A DNA stretch of 64,000 nucleotides from Agrococcus sediminis (GTDB taxonomy: Bacteria > Actinomycetota > Actinomycetes > Actinomycetales > Microbacteriaceae), in the NCBI RefSeq assembly GCF_007923295.1, contig NZ_VOIR01000014.1, positions 287,825 to 351,824 on the forward strand. Reading direction: 5' to 3'. Shown here in pieces: positions 47,878 to 56,840 of the stretch. Under the pieces are notes generated by a model. The model was not told the origin of the DNA, did not search any database, and saw nothing but the letters and a program-made list of their open reading frames with translations. Position 1 is the stretch's first letter, and the number at the start of each line of letters is the position of its first letter. A program made the translations under genes and the position numbers.

Positions 47878-48929
47878 AAGAGGGTGGGCACCGCGGGGAC
47901 GGCCACCGGCCCGCTCGTCGACGGCAGCTGCGTCGCCCGGCGCGGGGGAGCGGCGAGCCCCGTGCCGGCGCTCGTGCGCACCGGGGCCAGCCGGTGCTCA
48001 CGCAGCAGCGGGCGGACGCGGGCGCGCAGCCAGTCGCGGTAGTCGCGGTGCGCGTAGGTGCCGCCGCCGTAGACGCGCCCGTAGAGCGGCACGAGGTGCG
48101 GATGCTCCTGCCGCAGCCAGGCCATGTACCACTCGCGGGCGCCCGGCCGCAGGTGCAGCGCGCTCGCGATCGCGCTCGTCGCGCCCGCCTCCGCGATCGC
48201 GGCGAACGCCGGCTCGAGGTGCGCCCGCGTGTCGGTGAGGCCGGGCAGGATCGGCATCGCGAAGACGGCGCAGTCGAGGCCCGCGTCGCGCACCGCGCGC
48301 ACGGTGTCGAGCCGCGCGCGGGTGGTGGGCGTGCCGGGCTCGACCTGCTGCTGCAGCTCGTCGTCGAAGATCGCGATCGACATCGCGATCGACACCGGCA
48401 CATCCCGGGCGATCGCGGCGAGCAGCGGCAGGTCGCGGCGCAGCAGCGTGCCCTTCGTGAGGATCGAGATGGATGCGCCGTGGCGGGCGAGCGCGCGCAG
48501 CACGCCGGGCATGAGCCGGTAGCGGCCCTCGGCCCGCTGGTAGGGGTCGGTGTTGGTGCCCAGCTGCACGGCGGCGACCTCGCGGCGCGGGCCCGCGAGC
48601 TCGCGCTCGAGCACCTCGACGAGGTTGGCCTTCACGACGATGCGGGAGTCGAAGTCGGCGCCCGCATCGAGGTCGAGGTAGGTGTGCGTCTTCCGCGCGA
48701 AGCAGTAGCGGCACGCGTGCTGGCAGCCGCGGTAGGGGTTGATCGTCCACGCGCCGCCCATGAAGCCGTCGCCGGCGACGTGGTTGAGCGCGCTCCTGGC
48801 GGTCACCTCCAGGAACGACGCGCCGTCGAAGCCCGGGGTCGGCCACGCGTCGAGCACACTCCCGCGCTCCTCGAGCCCCGGCAGCGCATCCGCGTCGACG
48901 TGGTTCGCCGTCTGCCCGTCCCATCGCAT
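47874..48929 (-). CDS. Radical SAM protein, Rv2578c family, SOS-box controlled
   Basis: A 351-aa radical SAM enzyme with the cluster motif CQHACRYCFARKTH (Cys-x3-Cys-x2-Cys) near residue 73. Around it are NPYRGC, TNTDPYQRAEGRYRLMPGVLRAL, ISILTKGTLLRRDLPLL and LPGLTD. This is the Rv2578c-type group related to spore photoproduct lyase. ATG 48929 (MRWDGQ) is favoured by family starts; ATG 48938 is an in-frame alternative. A perfect SOS box sits directly upstream, pointing to a DNA-damage role. Stop shared in CTAG with the ATPase gene. Confidence 0.9.
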   Translation of the reverse strand: MRWDGQTANHVDADALPGLEERGSVLDAWPTPGFDGASFLEVTARSALNHVAGDGFMGGAWTINPYRGCQHACRYCFARKTHTYLDLDAGADFDSRIVVKANLVEVLERELAGPRREVAAVQLGTNTDPYQRAEGRYRLMPGVLRALARHGASISILTKGTLLRRDLPLLAAIARDVPVSIAMSIAIFDDELQQQVEPGTPTTRARLDTVRAVRDAGLDCAVFAMPILPGLTDTRAHLEPAFAAIAEAGATSAIASALHLRPGAREWYMAWLRQEHPHLVPLYGRVYGGGTYAHRDYRDWLRARVRPLLREHRLAPVRTSAGTGLAAPPRRATQLPSTSGPVAVPAVPTLF

Positions 48930-48938
48930 GGCATCCAT

Positions 48939-48954
48939 TCGAACACACGTTCGA
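48939..48954. promoter_or_regulatory. LexA SOS box
   Basis: TCGAACACACGTTCGA matches the actinobacterial SOS box TCGAAC-N4-GTTCGA exactly. It covers the predicted -10 (TCGAAT on the minus strand, 48942-48937, 7 nt before ATG 48929) of the radical SAM gene, so bound LexA would block its transcription. The divergent gene's promoter starts about 30 bp away. Confidence 0.85.
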
Positions 48955-48984
48955 TCGACGCGCAAGCGGCCGCGCCGGGCGGGC

Positions 48985-48990
48985 TAGGGT
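48985..48990 (+). promoter_or_regulatory. -10 box of the YdcF-like gene
   Basis: TAGGGT, 7 nt before GTG 48998; overlaps the alternative GTG at 48989, so it favours 48998. Confidence 0.45.
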
Positions 48991-48997
48991 GCTGACC

Positions 48998-49972
48998 GTG
49001 AGGGGCGGACGACGGATGCGGCTGGTCCGGCCCGCGCTCTGGGCCGCGATGATCGTCACCGCGGGCACGCTGCTGCTGACGCGCGTGCTGCGCCGCCCCG
49101 TCGCCGCCTGGCTCGACGTGCCGGCGGCCGACGGCGGCTGGGCGCTGCTCGCCGCCGCGGCGCTCGTGGCGACGCTGGGGCTCGGCGGCGCGTCCCTCTG
49201 GCACGCGCTCATGCTGCCGAGGCTCGTGCGCGTGCGGCGCATCGACGTGCTCATCGCCGGGCTCGGCGCCGGGATGCTGCTGCTGGCCGTGACGATCGTG
49301 GCGCTCGTCGCCGTCGCGCCGGCGCTCGGGCGGGCGGCGCTGCTGCTCGCGATGCCGCTGTGGGCGGCGGGCCTCGCGGCCGCAGTGCTCGCGATGGCCA
49401 TGCTCATCCACGCTCGAGCGAGCCGCGCCGCCCCTGCCCCCGGCGCCGTGCTCATCCTCGGCGCGGGCCTCCGCGGCCGCGAGGTCGGGCCGCTGCTGCG
49501 CCGCCGCGTGGAGCGCGGCGCGGCGGTGTGGCGCTCGGCCCGCACCCGTCGCCCCGACGCGCGCATCGTCGTCGCCGGCGGGCAGGGCCCCGACGAGGTG
49601 CGCACGGAGGCCTCGGCGATGGCCGAGCACCTCGAGCGGCACCTGGGCGTGCCCGCCGACGCGATCGACCTCGAGCAGGCCTCGGCCACGACGCGCGAGA
49701 ACCTGCGGCTGTCGCGCCCGCTCGTCACGGGGCCGGGGCGCGCGCCGCTCGCGGTGGTCACGAGCGAGTACCACGCCTACCGCACCGCCTGGCTGCTCGC
49801 CGACGAGGGCATCGACGGCACGGTGGTCGGAGCCTGGACCCGGCCCTCCTACCGGCCGGGCGCGGTCGTGCGCGAGGCCCTCGCTGTCGCATCCGACCTC
49901 CGGTGGTGGTGCATCGCCGCGGCCGTCGTGCTCGAGGCGCTCGCGGCCTGGCTGCTCGTGGCGCGCCCGTAG
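48998..49972 (+). CDS. YdcF/DUF218-like membrane protein
   Basis: A 324-aa protein with four N-terminal TM helices (residues about 10-30, 45-70, 88-110, 115-138) and a C-terminal DUF218 domain: [74 protein letters not shown] and [20 protein letters not shown]. This fold is found in YdcF and SanA, implicated in envelope physiology; exact activity unknown. A final hydrophobic segment ([16 protein letters not shown]) may be a fifth TM helix. The TAG stop is part of the gatC -10 box. Confidence 0.85.
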   Translation: MRGGRRMRLVRPALWAAMIVTAGTLLLTRVLRRPVAAWLDVPAADGGWALLAAAALVATLGLGGASLWHALMLPRLVRVRRIDVLIAGLGAGMLLLAVTIVALVAVAPALGRAALLLAMPLWAAGLAAAVLAMAMLIHARASRAAPAPGAVLILGAGLRGREVGPLLRRRVERGAAVWRSARTRRPDARIVVAGGQGPDEVRTEASAMAEHLERHLGVPADAIDLEQASATTRENLRLSRPLVTGPGRAPLAVVTSEYHAYRTAWLLADEGIDGTVVGAWTRPSYRPGAVVREALAVASDLRWWCIAAAVVLEALAAWLLVARP

Positions 49973-49975
49973 GAT
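49970..49975 (+). promoter_or_regulatory. -10 box of gatCAB
   Basis: TAGGAT, whose first three bases are the upstream stop codon. A leader of about 45 nt with GAGGAGA precedes gatC. Confidence 0.45.
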
Positions 49976-50026
49976 TGGGGCGACCCCCACGCATCCCGGC
50001 CGCGCCGGGGACGACCGAGGAGACGC

Positions 50027-50326
50027 ATGTCCGAGATCACCCGCGAGGAGGTCCAGCACCTGGCTGGACTGGCCCGCATCGCGCTCACCGACGACGAGGT
50101 GACGAGCCTCACCTCCGAGCTGTCGAAGATCGTCGACGCCATCGCCGAGGTGCGCGAGGTCGCCGGGCCCGACGTGCCCGCCACGAGCCACCCCGTGCCG
50201 ATGGCCAACGTCATGCGCGACGACGAGGTGGGCGAGACGCTCACGCGCGAGCAGGTCTTCGCCGGCGCCCCGAGCCACGACGGCGAGCGGTTCCGCGTCT
50301 CGGCGATCCTGGGGGAGGAGCAGTGA
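50027..50326 (+). CDS. gatC: Asp/Glu-tRNA amidotransferase subunit GatC
   Basis: Small bridging subunit that stabilises GatA-GatB. 99 aa: [25 protein letters not shown], then [42 protein letters not shown], the wrapping segment. GTGA overlap with gatA. Presence of gatCAB means that Gln- and/or Asn-tRNA is made by transamidation. Confidence 0.96.
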   Translation: MSEITREEVQHLAGLARIALTDDEVTSLTSELSKIVDAIAEVREVAGPDVPATSHPVPMANVMRDDEVGETLTREQVFAGAPSHDGERFRVSAILGEEQ

Positions 50327-51876
50327 GCGCCGACCTCACCCGCCTCGCCGGGCACGAGCTCGCCGGGCTCCTCGCCGCCGGCGAGGTCTCGAGCGTCGAG
50401 GCGACGCAGGCGCACCTCGACCGCATCGCCGCGGTCGACGGCGAGCTGCACGCCTTCCTGCACGTCAACGCCGGCGCGATCGACCAGGCGCGCGCGATCG
50501 ACGAGCGCCGCGCGAGCGGCGAGCAGCTGCACGAGCTCGCGGGCGCGCCCGTCGCCATCAAGGACGTGCTCTGCACGGTCGGCATGCCCTCGACCTCGGG
50601 CTCGCGCATCCTCGAGGGCTGGATCCCGCCGTACGACGCGACGCCCGTCGCGCGCCTCAAGGCTGCGGGCCTCGTGCCGCTCGGCAAGACCAACATGGAC
50701 GAGTTCGCCATGGGCTCGTCGACCGAGCACTCCGCCTACGGCCCCACGCGCAACCCGTGGGACCTCGAGCGCATCCCGGGCGGCTCCGGCGGCGGCTCGG
50801 CGGCGGCGGTCGCCTCCTTCGAGGCGCCGTTCGCGCTCGGCTCCGACACCGGCGGCTCGATCCGGCAGCCGGCGGCCGTGACCGGCACGGTGGGCGTGAA
50901 GCCCACCTACGGCGGCGTGAGCCGCTACGGCTCGATCGCCCTCGCCTCGAGCCTCGACCAGGTCGGGCCCGTGACGCGCACGGTGCTCGACTCGGCGCTC
51001 CTGCACGACGTCATCGGCGGCCACGACCCGCACGACTCGACGAGCCTCGACCGCGACTGGCCCTCGTTCGCGGCCGCCGCCCGCGAGGGCGCCGCCGCGG
51101 GCGACCTGCGCGGCCTGCGCGTGGGCGTCGTGCGCGAGCTCGACAGCGACGGCATCGCCGCCGACGTCGACGCGCGCTTCCAGGAGGCCGTGCAGCTCAT
51201 GACGGATGCGGGGGCCGAGGTCGTCGAGGTCTCCTGCCCGTCGTTCGCGTACTCCGTCGCCGCGTACTACCTGATCCTCCCCGCCGAGGCGTCGAGCAAC
51301 CTCGCCCGCTTCGACTCGGTGCGCTTCGGGCTCCGCGTCGAGCGGCCCGGCCAGACGGTCGAGGATGTGATGGGCGCGACCCGCGAGGCCGGGTTCGGCC
51401 CCGAGGTCAAGCGCCGCATCATCCTCGGCACCTACGCGCTCTCGGCCGGCTACTACGACGCCTACTACGGCTCCGCGCAGAAGGTGCGCACGCTCATCCA
51501 GCGCGACTTCGACGCGGCCTTCGCGCAGGCCGACCTGCTCATCAGCCCCGCGGCGCCCACGACGGCGTTCAAGCTGGGCGAGAAGCTCGACGACCCGCTC
51601 GCGATGTACGTCAACGACATCACGACGATCCCCGCGAACCTCGCGGGCATCCCCGGCATGGGGCTCCCGATGGGCCTCGGCGACGACGGCCTGCCCGTCG
51701 GCCTCCAGCTGCTCGCCCCGATGTTCGAGGACGACCGGCTCTACCGCGCCGGCGCCGCCATCGAGGCGCTGCTCGCCGAGCGCTGGGGCGGCATCCTCAC
51801 CACCAAGGCTCCCCTCCTTCGAGACGCCGCCGCCGGCGGCTCCTCAGGGACCGACCGCACGGAGGCGGCGCGATGA
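50323..51876 (+). CDS. gatA: Asp/Glu-tRNA amidotransferase subunit GatA
   Basis: Amidase subunit that releases ammonia from glutamine. 517 aa from GTG 50323. Lys80 in [10 protein letters not shown], Ser155 in [13 protein letters not shown] and nucleophile Ser179 in [11 protein letters not shown] form the Ser-cisSer-Lys triad. The last 24 residues after AERWGGIL ([20 protein letters not shown]) are not family sequence: they are encoded by a palindromic repeat inserted at the 3' end. ATGA overlap with gatB. Confidence 0.97.
   Translation: MSADLTRLAGHELAGLLAAGEVSSVEATQAHLDRIAAVDGELHAFLHVNAGAIDQARAIDERRASGEQLHELAGAPVAIKDVLCTVGMPSTSGSRILEGWIPPYDATPVARLKAAGLVPLGKTNMDEFAMGSSTEHSAYGPTRNPWDLERIPGGSGGGSAAAVASFEAPFALGSDTGGSIRQPAAVTGTVGVKPTYGGVSRYGSIALASSLDQVGPVTRTVLDSALLHDVIGGHDPHDSTSLDRDWPSFAAAAREGAAAGDLRGLRVGVVRELDSDGIAADVDARFQEAVQLMTDAGAEVVEVSCPSFAYSVAAYYLILPAEASSNLARFDSVRFGLRVERPGQTVEDVMGATREAGFGPEVKRRIILGTYALSAGYYDAYYGSAQKVRTLIQRDFDAAFAQADLLISPAAPTTAFKLGEKLDDPLAMYVNDITTIPANLAGIPGMGLPMGLGDDGLPVGLQLLAPMFEDDRLYRAGAAIEALLAERWGGILTTKAPLLRDAAAGGSSGTDRTEAAR
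51812..51850. repeat. Palindromic interspersed repeat in the gatA 3' end
   Basis: CCCTCCTTCGAGACGCCGCC... to ...GGCGGCTCCTCAGGG: imperfect inverted repeat with CCCT/AGGG ends, a GCCGCCG-CCGGCGGC core, and TCGAGACG / CTCCTCA boxes. I recall similar short elements between genes in Microbacteriaceae. It is the only copy I see in the window. Confidence 0.6.
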
Positions 51877-53384
51877 AGGACAAGCTGATGGACTTCGACC
51901 GGGCGCTCGAGCTCTTCGAGCCCGTGCTCGGGTTCGAGGTGCACGTCGAGCTCGGCACGCGCACGAAGATGTTCTCGGCGGCGCCGAACCCCGCGCATCC
52001 GGACTTCCACGACGTGGAGCCGAACACGCTCGTCGACCCGCTGAGCCTGGGCCTGCCCGGCAGCCTCCCGGTCGTGAACGCGCTCGCCGTGCGGCACTCG
52101 ATCGCGCTCGGCCTCGCGCTCGGCTGCGAGATCGCCGAGTCGAGCCGGTTCGCGCGGAAGAACTACTTCTACCCCGACGTGCCGAAGAACTACCAGATCT
52201 CGCAGTACGACGAGCCCATCGCGTTCGAGGGGCAGGTCGAGATCGAGCTCGCCGACGGGCGCCAGGTGACGATCCCGATCGAGCGCGCGCACATGGAGGA
52301 GGACGCCGGCAAGCTCACGCACGTGGGCGGCTCGACCGGCCGCATCCAGGGCGCCGAGTACTCGCTCGTCGACTACAACCGCGCAGGCGTGCCGCTCGTC
52401 GAGATCGTGACCAAGCCCATCTTCGGCGCCGAGCACGACGCGCCCGAGCTCGCCAAGGCCTACGTCGCCGCGATCCGCGACATCGTGCTCTCGCTCGGCA
52501 TCTCCGAGGCGCGGATGGAGCGCGGCAACCTGCGCTGCGACGCCAACGTGAGCCTGCGCCCCCGCGGCCAGGAGCGCCTCGGCACGCGCACCGAGACGAA
52601 GAACGTCAACTCGATGCGCTCCGTCGAGCGCGCCGTGCGCTACGAGATCCAGCGGCAGGCGGCGATCCTCGCCGACGGCGGCACGATCACGCAGGAGACC
52701 CGCCACTGGCACGAGGACACCGGCACGACGAGCGCCGGCCGCGTGAAGTCGGATGCCGACGACTACCGCTACTTCCCCGAGCCCGACCTGCTGCCCGTGC
52801 AGCCGAGCCGCGAGCTCGTCGAGGAGCTGCGCGCGCTGCTGCCCGAGCAGCCCGTCGCGCGCCGCCGGCGCCTGAAGGGCGACTGGGGCTTCAGCGACCT
52901 CGAGTTCCAGGACGTCGTGAACGGCGACATGCTGCACGTCGTCGAGGCGACCGTCGCCGCAGGCGCCGCCCCCCAGGCGGCGCGCAAGTGGTGGACGGGC
53001 GAGCTCGCGCGCGTCGCCAACGAGCGCGGCGTCGACGCGTCGACGCTCGTCGAGCCGGCCCACGTGGCAGAGCTGCAGCGGCTCATCGACGAGGGCACCC
53101 TCACCGACCGGCTCGCCCGCCAGGCGCTCGAGGGCGTCATCGCGGGCGAGGGCAGCCCGAGCGAGGTGGCCGCGGCGCGCGGCCTCCAGGTCGTCACCGA
53201 CGAGTCGGCGCTCGTGGCGGCGGTCGACGAGGCGCTCGCGGCCCAGCCCGACGTGCTGCAGAAGATCCGCGACGGCAAGGTGCAGGCGGCCGGCGCCGTG
53301 ATCGGCGCGGTCATGAAGGCGATGCGCGGGCAGGCCGACGCGGCCCGGGTGCGGGAGATCGTCTTGGAGCGCGCTAGCAGCTGA
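51873..53384 (+). CDS. gatB: Asp/Glu-tRNA amidotransferase subunit GatB
   Basis: Kinase-like subunit that activates mischarged Glu/Asp-tRNA. 503 aa: [49 protein letters not shown] (the YxYPDxPKxYQ signature), [71 protein letters not shown], and the C-terminal helical and YqeY-like tail. Starts in ATGA overlap with gatA. Normal length; end of the operon. Confidence 0.97.
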   Translation: MKDKLMDFDRALELFEPVLGFEVHVELGTRTKMFSAAPNPAHPDFHDVEPNTLVDPLSLGLPGSLPVVNALAVRHSIALGLALGCEIAESSRFARKNYFYPDVPKNYQISQYDEPIAFEGQVEIELADGRQVTIPIERAHMEEDAGKLTHVGGSTGRIQGAEYSLVDYNRAGVPLVEIVTKPIFGAEHDAPELAKAYVAAIRDIVLSLGISEARMERGNLRCDANVSLRPRGQERLGTRTETKNVNSMRSVERAVRYEIQRQAAILADGGTITQETRHWHEDTGTTSAGRVKSDADDYRYFPEPDLLPVQPSRELVEELRALLPEQPVARRRRLKGDWGFSDLEFQDVVNGDMLHVVEATVAAGAAPQAARKWWTGELARVANERGVDASTLVEPAHVAELQRLIDEGTLTDRLARQALEGVIAGEGSPSEVAAARGLQVVTDESALVAAVDEALAAQPDVLQKIRDGKVQAAGAVIGAVMKAMRGQADAARVREIVLERASS

Positions 53385-53425
53385 CCAGGAACTCTCCAGG
53401 AATCTCCAAGGAACCGCGGTACGCT
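53385..53425 (+). promoter_or_regulatory. Repeated operator-like sites and promoter of the GlsB-like gene
   Basis: Three direct repeats CCAGGAACTCT, CCAGGAATCT, CCAAGGAACC (53385-53415) sit on top of the -35 position of a TACGCT -10 box (53420-53425). A partial inverted copy (ATTCCTGGTTCC) follows at 53427-53438. The leader to ATG 53504 is about 70 nt. The 11/10-bp spacing would place the repeats on the same face of the helix. Confidence 0.4.
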
Positions 53426-53503
53426 CATTCCTGGTTCCCCGAACTGCGGGGGCCCAGCGGAGTGAAACCCTTGCACCGCTGTCTCGGAGAAGGGACCACA
53501 CAC

Positions 53504-53776
53504 ATGGGCATTCTCGGTTGGATCGTCCTCGGCCTCATCGCTGGGGCCATCGCAAAGCTCATCCTCCCCGGCCGTCAGGGCGGCGGCTGGATCATGACCC
53601 TCATCCTGGGCGTCGTCGGAGCACTGCTCGGCGGCTGGCTCGGATCGATGATCTTCAACGTCGGCCTGGAGGACTTCTGGTCGCTGCAGACGTGGATCGT
53701 CGCGATCGTCGGCTCGATCGTCGTGCTGCTGATCTGGGGCCTCGTGACGAAGAACCGCGGTCGCACGAACGCCTGA
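53504..53776 (+). CDS. GlsB/YeaQ/YmgE-family stress membrane protein
   Basis: A 90-aa transglycosylase-associated-protein-like membrane protein with three TM helices: MGILGWIVLGLIAGAIAKLIL, the GRQGGGWIMTLILGVVGALLGGWLG signature and WIVAIVGSIVVLLIWGLV. The family is linked to general and envelope stress. An AGAAGGGA site precedes ATG 53504. Monocistronic, with repeat-type operator candidates upstream and a hairpin downstream. Confidence 0.9.
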   Translation: MGILGWIVLGLIAGAIAKLILPGRQGGGWIMTLILGVVGALLGGWLGSMIFNVGLEDFWSLQTWIVAIVGSIVVLLIWGLVTKNRGRTNA

Positions 53777-53792
53777 CGCTCGCGCATCGCAA

Positions 53793-53824
53793 CGGAGGGG
53801 GCTGCCTGCGGGCGGCCCCCTTCC
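53793..53824. terminator. Bidirectional terminator hairpin
   Basis: Inverted repeat CGGAGGGGGC ... GCCCCCTTCCG (one bulge) with an 11-nt loop, between the GlsB-like gene and a convergent LLM gene. Confidence 0.6.
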
Positions 53825-53837
53825 GCATGCCCGGACG

Positions 53838-54764
53838 CTACCGCGCGAGGGGCGAGACGGCCGCGAATGACGCGAGCTCGCCGAGGTGGTCGAGGTCGCC
53901 GAGGTCGAGCACCTGCAGGTAGACCCGCTCCACGCCGTCGTCGGCGAGGCGTCCGAGCAGGTCCTCCACCTCGCTGCGCGTGCCCGCCACGCCGTGCTCG
54001 CGCAGCTCCGCCGGCTCCCGGCCGATCGCCGCCGCGCGCCGCGCGAACGACGCCTCGTCCTCGCCGATGCACGCGACGAGCGCCACCGAGCGCACGACGG
54101 GCCGCTCGCGCTCGGCGCGCTCGATGGCCCGGTCGAGGGCGGCGAAGAGGGGGCGGATGCGGTCGAACGCGGGGAACGAGAGGTTGTGCTCGTCGGCGAA
54201 CTCGGCCGCGAGCCGCGGAGTGCGCCGCTCGCCCAGCCCGCCCACGATCACGGGGATGCGCTCCTGCACCGGCTTGGGCAGCGCCGGGGAGTCCTCGAGG
54301 CGGTAGTGGTCGCCGTCGAACGAGAAGCGGGCGCCGCGCGGCGTCTGCCACAGGCCCGTCACGATCGCCAGCTGCTCCTCGAGCAGGTCGAACCGCCGCT
54401 CGGGGAAGGGGATGCCGAGCGCCGAGTGCTCCTCGGCGAACCAGCCGGTGCCGAGCCCGAGCTCCACCCGCCCGCCCGACATCTGGTCGACGTTCGCGAC
54501 CTGCACGGCCAGGATGCCCGGCTGGCGGTAGGTGACGGAGGAGACGAGCGTGCCGAGCCGCACCCGCTCGGTGTCGCGCGCCAGCCCCGCGAGCGTCGTC
54601 CACGCATCCGTCGGCCCGTAGCCGGGGTCGCCGTCGCCCATGCGCAGGTAGTGGTCGGAGCGGAAGAAGCCGTCGAAGCCGAGCTGCTCGGTGCGCAGCG
54701 CGACCGCGAGCAGCTCGTCGTAGGAGGCGCCCTGCTGGGGCTCGGTGAAGATACGGAAGTCCAT
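53838..54764 (-). CDS. LLM-class F420-dependent oxidoreductase (second copy type)
   Basis: A 308-aa luciferase-like oxidoreductase: MDFRIFTEPQQGASYDELLAVALRTEQLGFDGFFRSDHYLRMG, LGTLVSSVTYRQPGILAVQVANVDQMSGGRVELGLGTGWFAEEH, and IPVIVGGLGERRTPRLAAEFADEHN. This is the F420-dependent TIGR03560-like pattern. ATG 54764 is placed by TAGGCT 6 nt upstream. It is divergent from a third LLM gene (86 bp between starts). Substrate unknown. Confidence 0.9.
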   Translation of the reverse strand: MDFRIFTEPQQGASYDELLAVALRTEQLGFDGFFRSDHYLRMGDGDPGYGPTDAWTTLAGLARDTERVRLGTLVSSVTYRQPGILAVQVANVDQMSGGRVELGLGTGWFAEEHSALGIPFPERRFDLLEEQLAIVTGLWQTPRGARFSFDGDHYRLEDSPALPKPVQERIPVIVGGLGERRTPRLAAEFADEHNLSFPAFDRIRPLFAALDRAIERAERERPVVRSVALVACIGEDEASFARRAAAIGREPAELREHGVAGTRSEVEDLLGRLADDGVERVYLQVLDLGDLDHLGELASFAAVSPLAR

Positions 54765-54770
54765 GGGCCG

Positions 54771-54776
54771 AGCCTA
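54771..54776 (-). promoter_or_regulatory. -10 box of the second LLM gene
   Basis: On the minus strand TAGGCT ends 6 nt before ATG 54764; probable leaderless start. Confidence 0.5.
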
Positions 54777-54838
54777 CGGAAGCGGCCCGCACCTGGTGCA
54801 TCCGGGACAAGCGGGCGGATGCGGGCGGCGGGGCTTGG

Positions 54839-54844
54839 CAGGAT
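54839..54844 (+). promoter_or_regulatory. -10 box of the third LLM gene
   Basis: CAGGAT ends 6 nt before ATG 54851; probable leaderless start. Confidence 0.4.
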
Positions 54845-54850
54845 CGCACC

Positions 54851-55885
54851 ATGGACTACGGCTACATGCTCGGCTACTGGCGATCGGCCCCGCCCGCGGG
54901 AGCGCTCGAGGCGGTGCTCGCGGCGGAGCGGCTCGGCTTCGACTCGATCTGGACGTCGGAGGCGTACGGCTCGGACGCGTTCACCCCGCTCGCGTGGTGG
55001 GGCGCGTCGACGTCGCGGATCCGGCTCGCGACGGGCATCGCGCAGCTCTCGGCGCGCACCGCGGCCTCGACGGCGATGACCGCGATGACGCTCGACCACC
55101 TCTCGGGCGGCCGCGTCATCCTCGGGCTCGGCGTCAGCGGGCCGCAGGTCGTCGAGGGCTGGTACGGCCAGCCGTTCCCGAAGCCGCTCGCCCGGACGCG
55201 CGAGTACGTCGCGATCCTGCGCAGCATCATGGCGCGCGAGGCGCCCGTCACGGCGCCCGGGCCGCAGCTGCCGCTGCCGCTGACGGGGGAGGGCACGACG
55301 GGGCTCGGCAAGCCGCTCATCTCGACCCTGCACCCGCTGCGGCCGCGCATCCCCATCCACCTCGCCGCGGAGGGGCCTCGCAACACCGCGCTCGCCGCCG
55401 AGATCGCCGACGGCTGGCTGCCGTTCCTCCACTCGCCCTCGCAGGACCCCGCCGCGCGCGCGCTGCTCGCGGAGGGCTTCGCGAAGCGCGACCCGTCGCT
55501 GCCGCCGGCGGAGGCGTTCGAGGTGTCGGTGCCGGTGCCGATCGTCGTCGACCGCGACGTCGAGGCGGCTGCCGACCGCGTCCGGCCGATGATCGCGCTC
55601 TACGTCGGCGGGATGGGCGCGAAGGGCGCGAACTTCCACTTCGACGCCGTCGCGCGGCTCGGGTACGAGGAGGCGTGCCTGCGCATCCAGGAGCTCTACC
55701 TCGAGGGCAGGAAGGCCGAGGCGATCGCGGCGGTGCCGACGGCGCTCGTCGACGAGATCGCGCTCGTCGGCCCGATCGAGCGCGTGCGCGACGGGCTCGC
55801 GCGCTGGGAGGCGTCGGTCGTGACCCGGATCCTCGTGCAGGGCGACCTCGCGGCGCTCGAGGCCGTGGCGAGGCTGCGCGGCTAG
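54851..55885 (+). CDS. LLM-class F420-dependent oxidoreductase (third, longer)
   Basis: A 344-aa protein resembling the F420-dependent LLM family TIGR03559: MDYGYMLGYWRSAPPAGALEAVLAAERLGFDSIWTSEAYGSDAFTPLAWWGASTSRIRLATGIAQLSARTAASTAMTAMTLD, then GRVILGLGVSGPQVVEGWYGQPF (conserved Gly/Glu-Gly-Trp-Tyr-Gly) and IPIHLAAEGPRNTALAAEIADGW. C-terminal IERVRDGLARWEASVVTRILVQG closes the barrel. Its TAG stop forms the -10 box of the DUF3097 gene. Substrate unknown. Confidence 0.9.
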   Translation: MDYGYMLGYWRSAPPAGALEAVLAAERLGFDSIWTSEAYGSDAFTPLAWWGASTSRIRLATGIAQLSARTAASTAMTAMTLDHLSGGRVILGLGVSGPQVVEGWYGQPFPKPLARTREYVAILRSIMAREAPVTAPGPQLPLPLTGEGTTGLGKPLISTLHPLRPRIPIHLAAEGPRNTALAAEIADGWLPFLHSPSQDPAARALLAEGFAKRDPSLPPAEAFEVSVPVPIVVDRDVEAAADRVRPMIALYVGGMGAKGANFHFDAVARLGYEEACLRIQELYLEGRKAEAIAAVPTALVDEIALVGPIERVRDGLARWEASVVTRILVQGDLAALEAVARLRG

Positions 55886-55888
55886 GAT
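55883..55888 (+). promoter_or_regulatory. -10 box of the DUF3097 gene
   Basis: TAGGAT ends 6 nt before GTG 55895; its first three bases are the upstream stop codon. Confidence 0.5.
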
Positions 55889-55894
55889 CGACCG

Positions 55895-56746
55895 GTGCTC
55901 GTGGACTGGGACTCGTGGGGCGGCGACGTGCTCTCGCCCGAGGCGAAGGCCGCACGGCGCCCCGCGCCGCCCGCGCGCGTCGCCGCCGAGCGCGACCTCG
56001 TGATCGAGCGGGTCGACGGGTTCGTCGGCGCCGTCGTCGGCATCGAGGCCGGGCACGTGCGCCTCGAGGACCGCGCGGGCAGGGTGCGCCTGTTCCCGCT
56101 CGGGCGCGGCTTCCTCGTCGACGGCGCGGAGGTCGAGCTCGTCCCGCCCACGGCGACCCGGGCGGCGGCGCCGACCCGCACCGCGTCCGGCTCGCGCGCG
56201 GTCGAGGGGCTCAAGGCCCGCGTCGCGCTGCCGAGCCGCATCCTCGTGGAGGGCACGCACGACGCCGAGCTCGTCGAGCAGGTCTGGGGCCACGACCTGC
56301 GCGTGGAGGGCGTCGTCGTCGAGCCGCTGCACGGCGTCGACGACCTCGCGGGCATCGTCGCCGAGTTCGCCCCGACGCGCTCGCGCCGGCTGGGGATCCT
56401 CGTCGACCACCTCGTGCCCGGCTCGAAGGAGACGCGGATCGCCGAGGCCGTCATGCGCGGACCGCACGGTGCGCACGTGCGCGTCGTCGGTCATCCGTAC
56501 ATCGACATCTGGCAGGCGGTGAAGCCGGCGCGCCTCGGCATCGAGCGGTGGCCGGATGTGCCGCGCGGCGAGGACTGGAAGCGCGGCACGCTGCGCCGCC
56601 TCGGCATGCCGCACGAGAGCCAGGCGGATGTCGCGCACGCGTGGCAGCGGATCCGCGGCCGGGTGCGCGACTGGAACGACCTCGAGCCGGCCCTCCTCGC
56701 CCGCGTCGAGGAGCTCATCGACTTCGTGACGGCGCCCGCCGGCTGA
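55895..56746 (+). CDS. DUF3097 family protein
   Basis: A 283-aa protein of the actinobacterial DUF3097 family. Residues about 35-85 form a small beta barrel (VDGFVGAVVGIEAGHVRLEDRAGRVRLFPLGRGFLVDG), and a Toprim-like alpha/beta domain follows (RILVEGTHDAELVEQVWGHDLRVEGVVVEPLHGVDDL, LGILVDHLVPGSKETRIAEAV). VEGxHD and DHL resemble Toprim acidic motifs, suggesting nucleic-acid or nucleotide work; this is inference. The gene is leaderless by promoter spacing. Function unproven. Confidence 0.88.
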   Translation: MLVDWDSWGGDVLSPEAKAARRPAPPARVAAERDLVIERVDGFVGAVVGIEAGHVRLEDRAGRVRLFPLGRGFLVDGAEVELVPPTATRAAAPTRTASGSRAVEGLKARVALPSRILVEGTHDAELVEQVWGHDLRVEGVVVEPLHGVDDLAGIVAEFAPTRSRRLGILVDHLVPGSKETRIAEAVMRGPHGAHVRVVGHPYIDIWQAVKPARLGIERWPDVPRGEDWKRGTLRRLGMPHESQADVAHAWQRIRGRVRDWNDLEPALLARVEELIDFVTAPAG

Positions 56747-56840
56747 ACCCGTCCAATCCGCTCGCCCGAGGGCGGCGAACCCCTGATGCACGCAACACGA
56801 CGAGGGATGCAGGGCATCCCCAGCACAGAGGAGTCGCACC

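Noticed and set aside
56747-56840. Possible ECF-sigma promoter upstream of the lipoprotein gene
   Set aside because: GAACCC-like boxes are present but not with a consistent -35/-10 spacing; only the ribosome binding site is clear.
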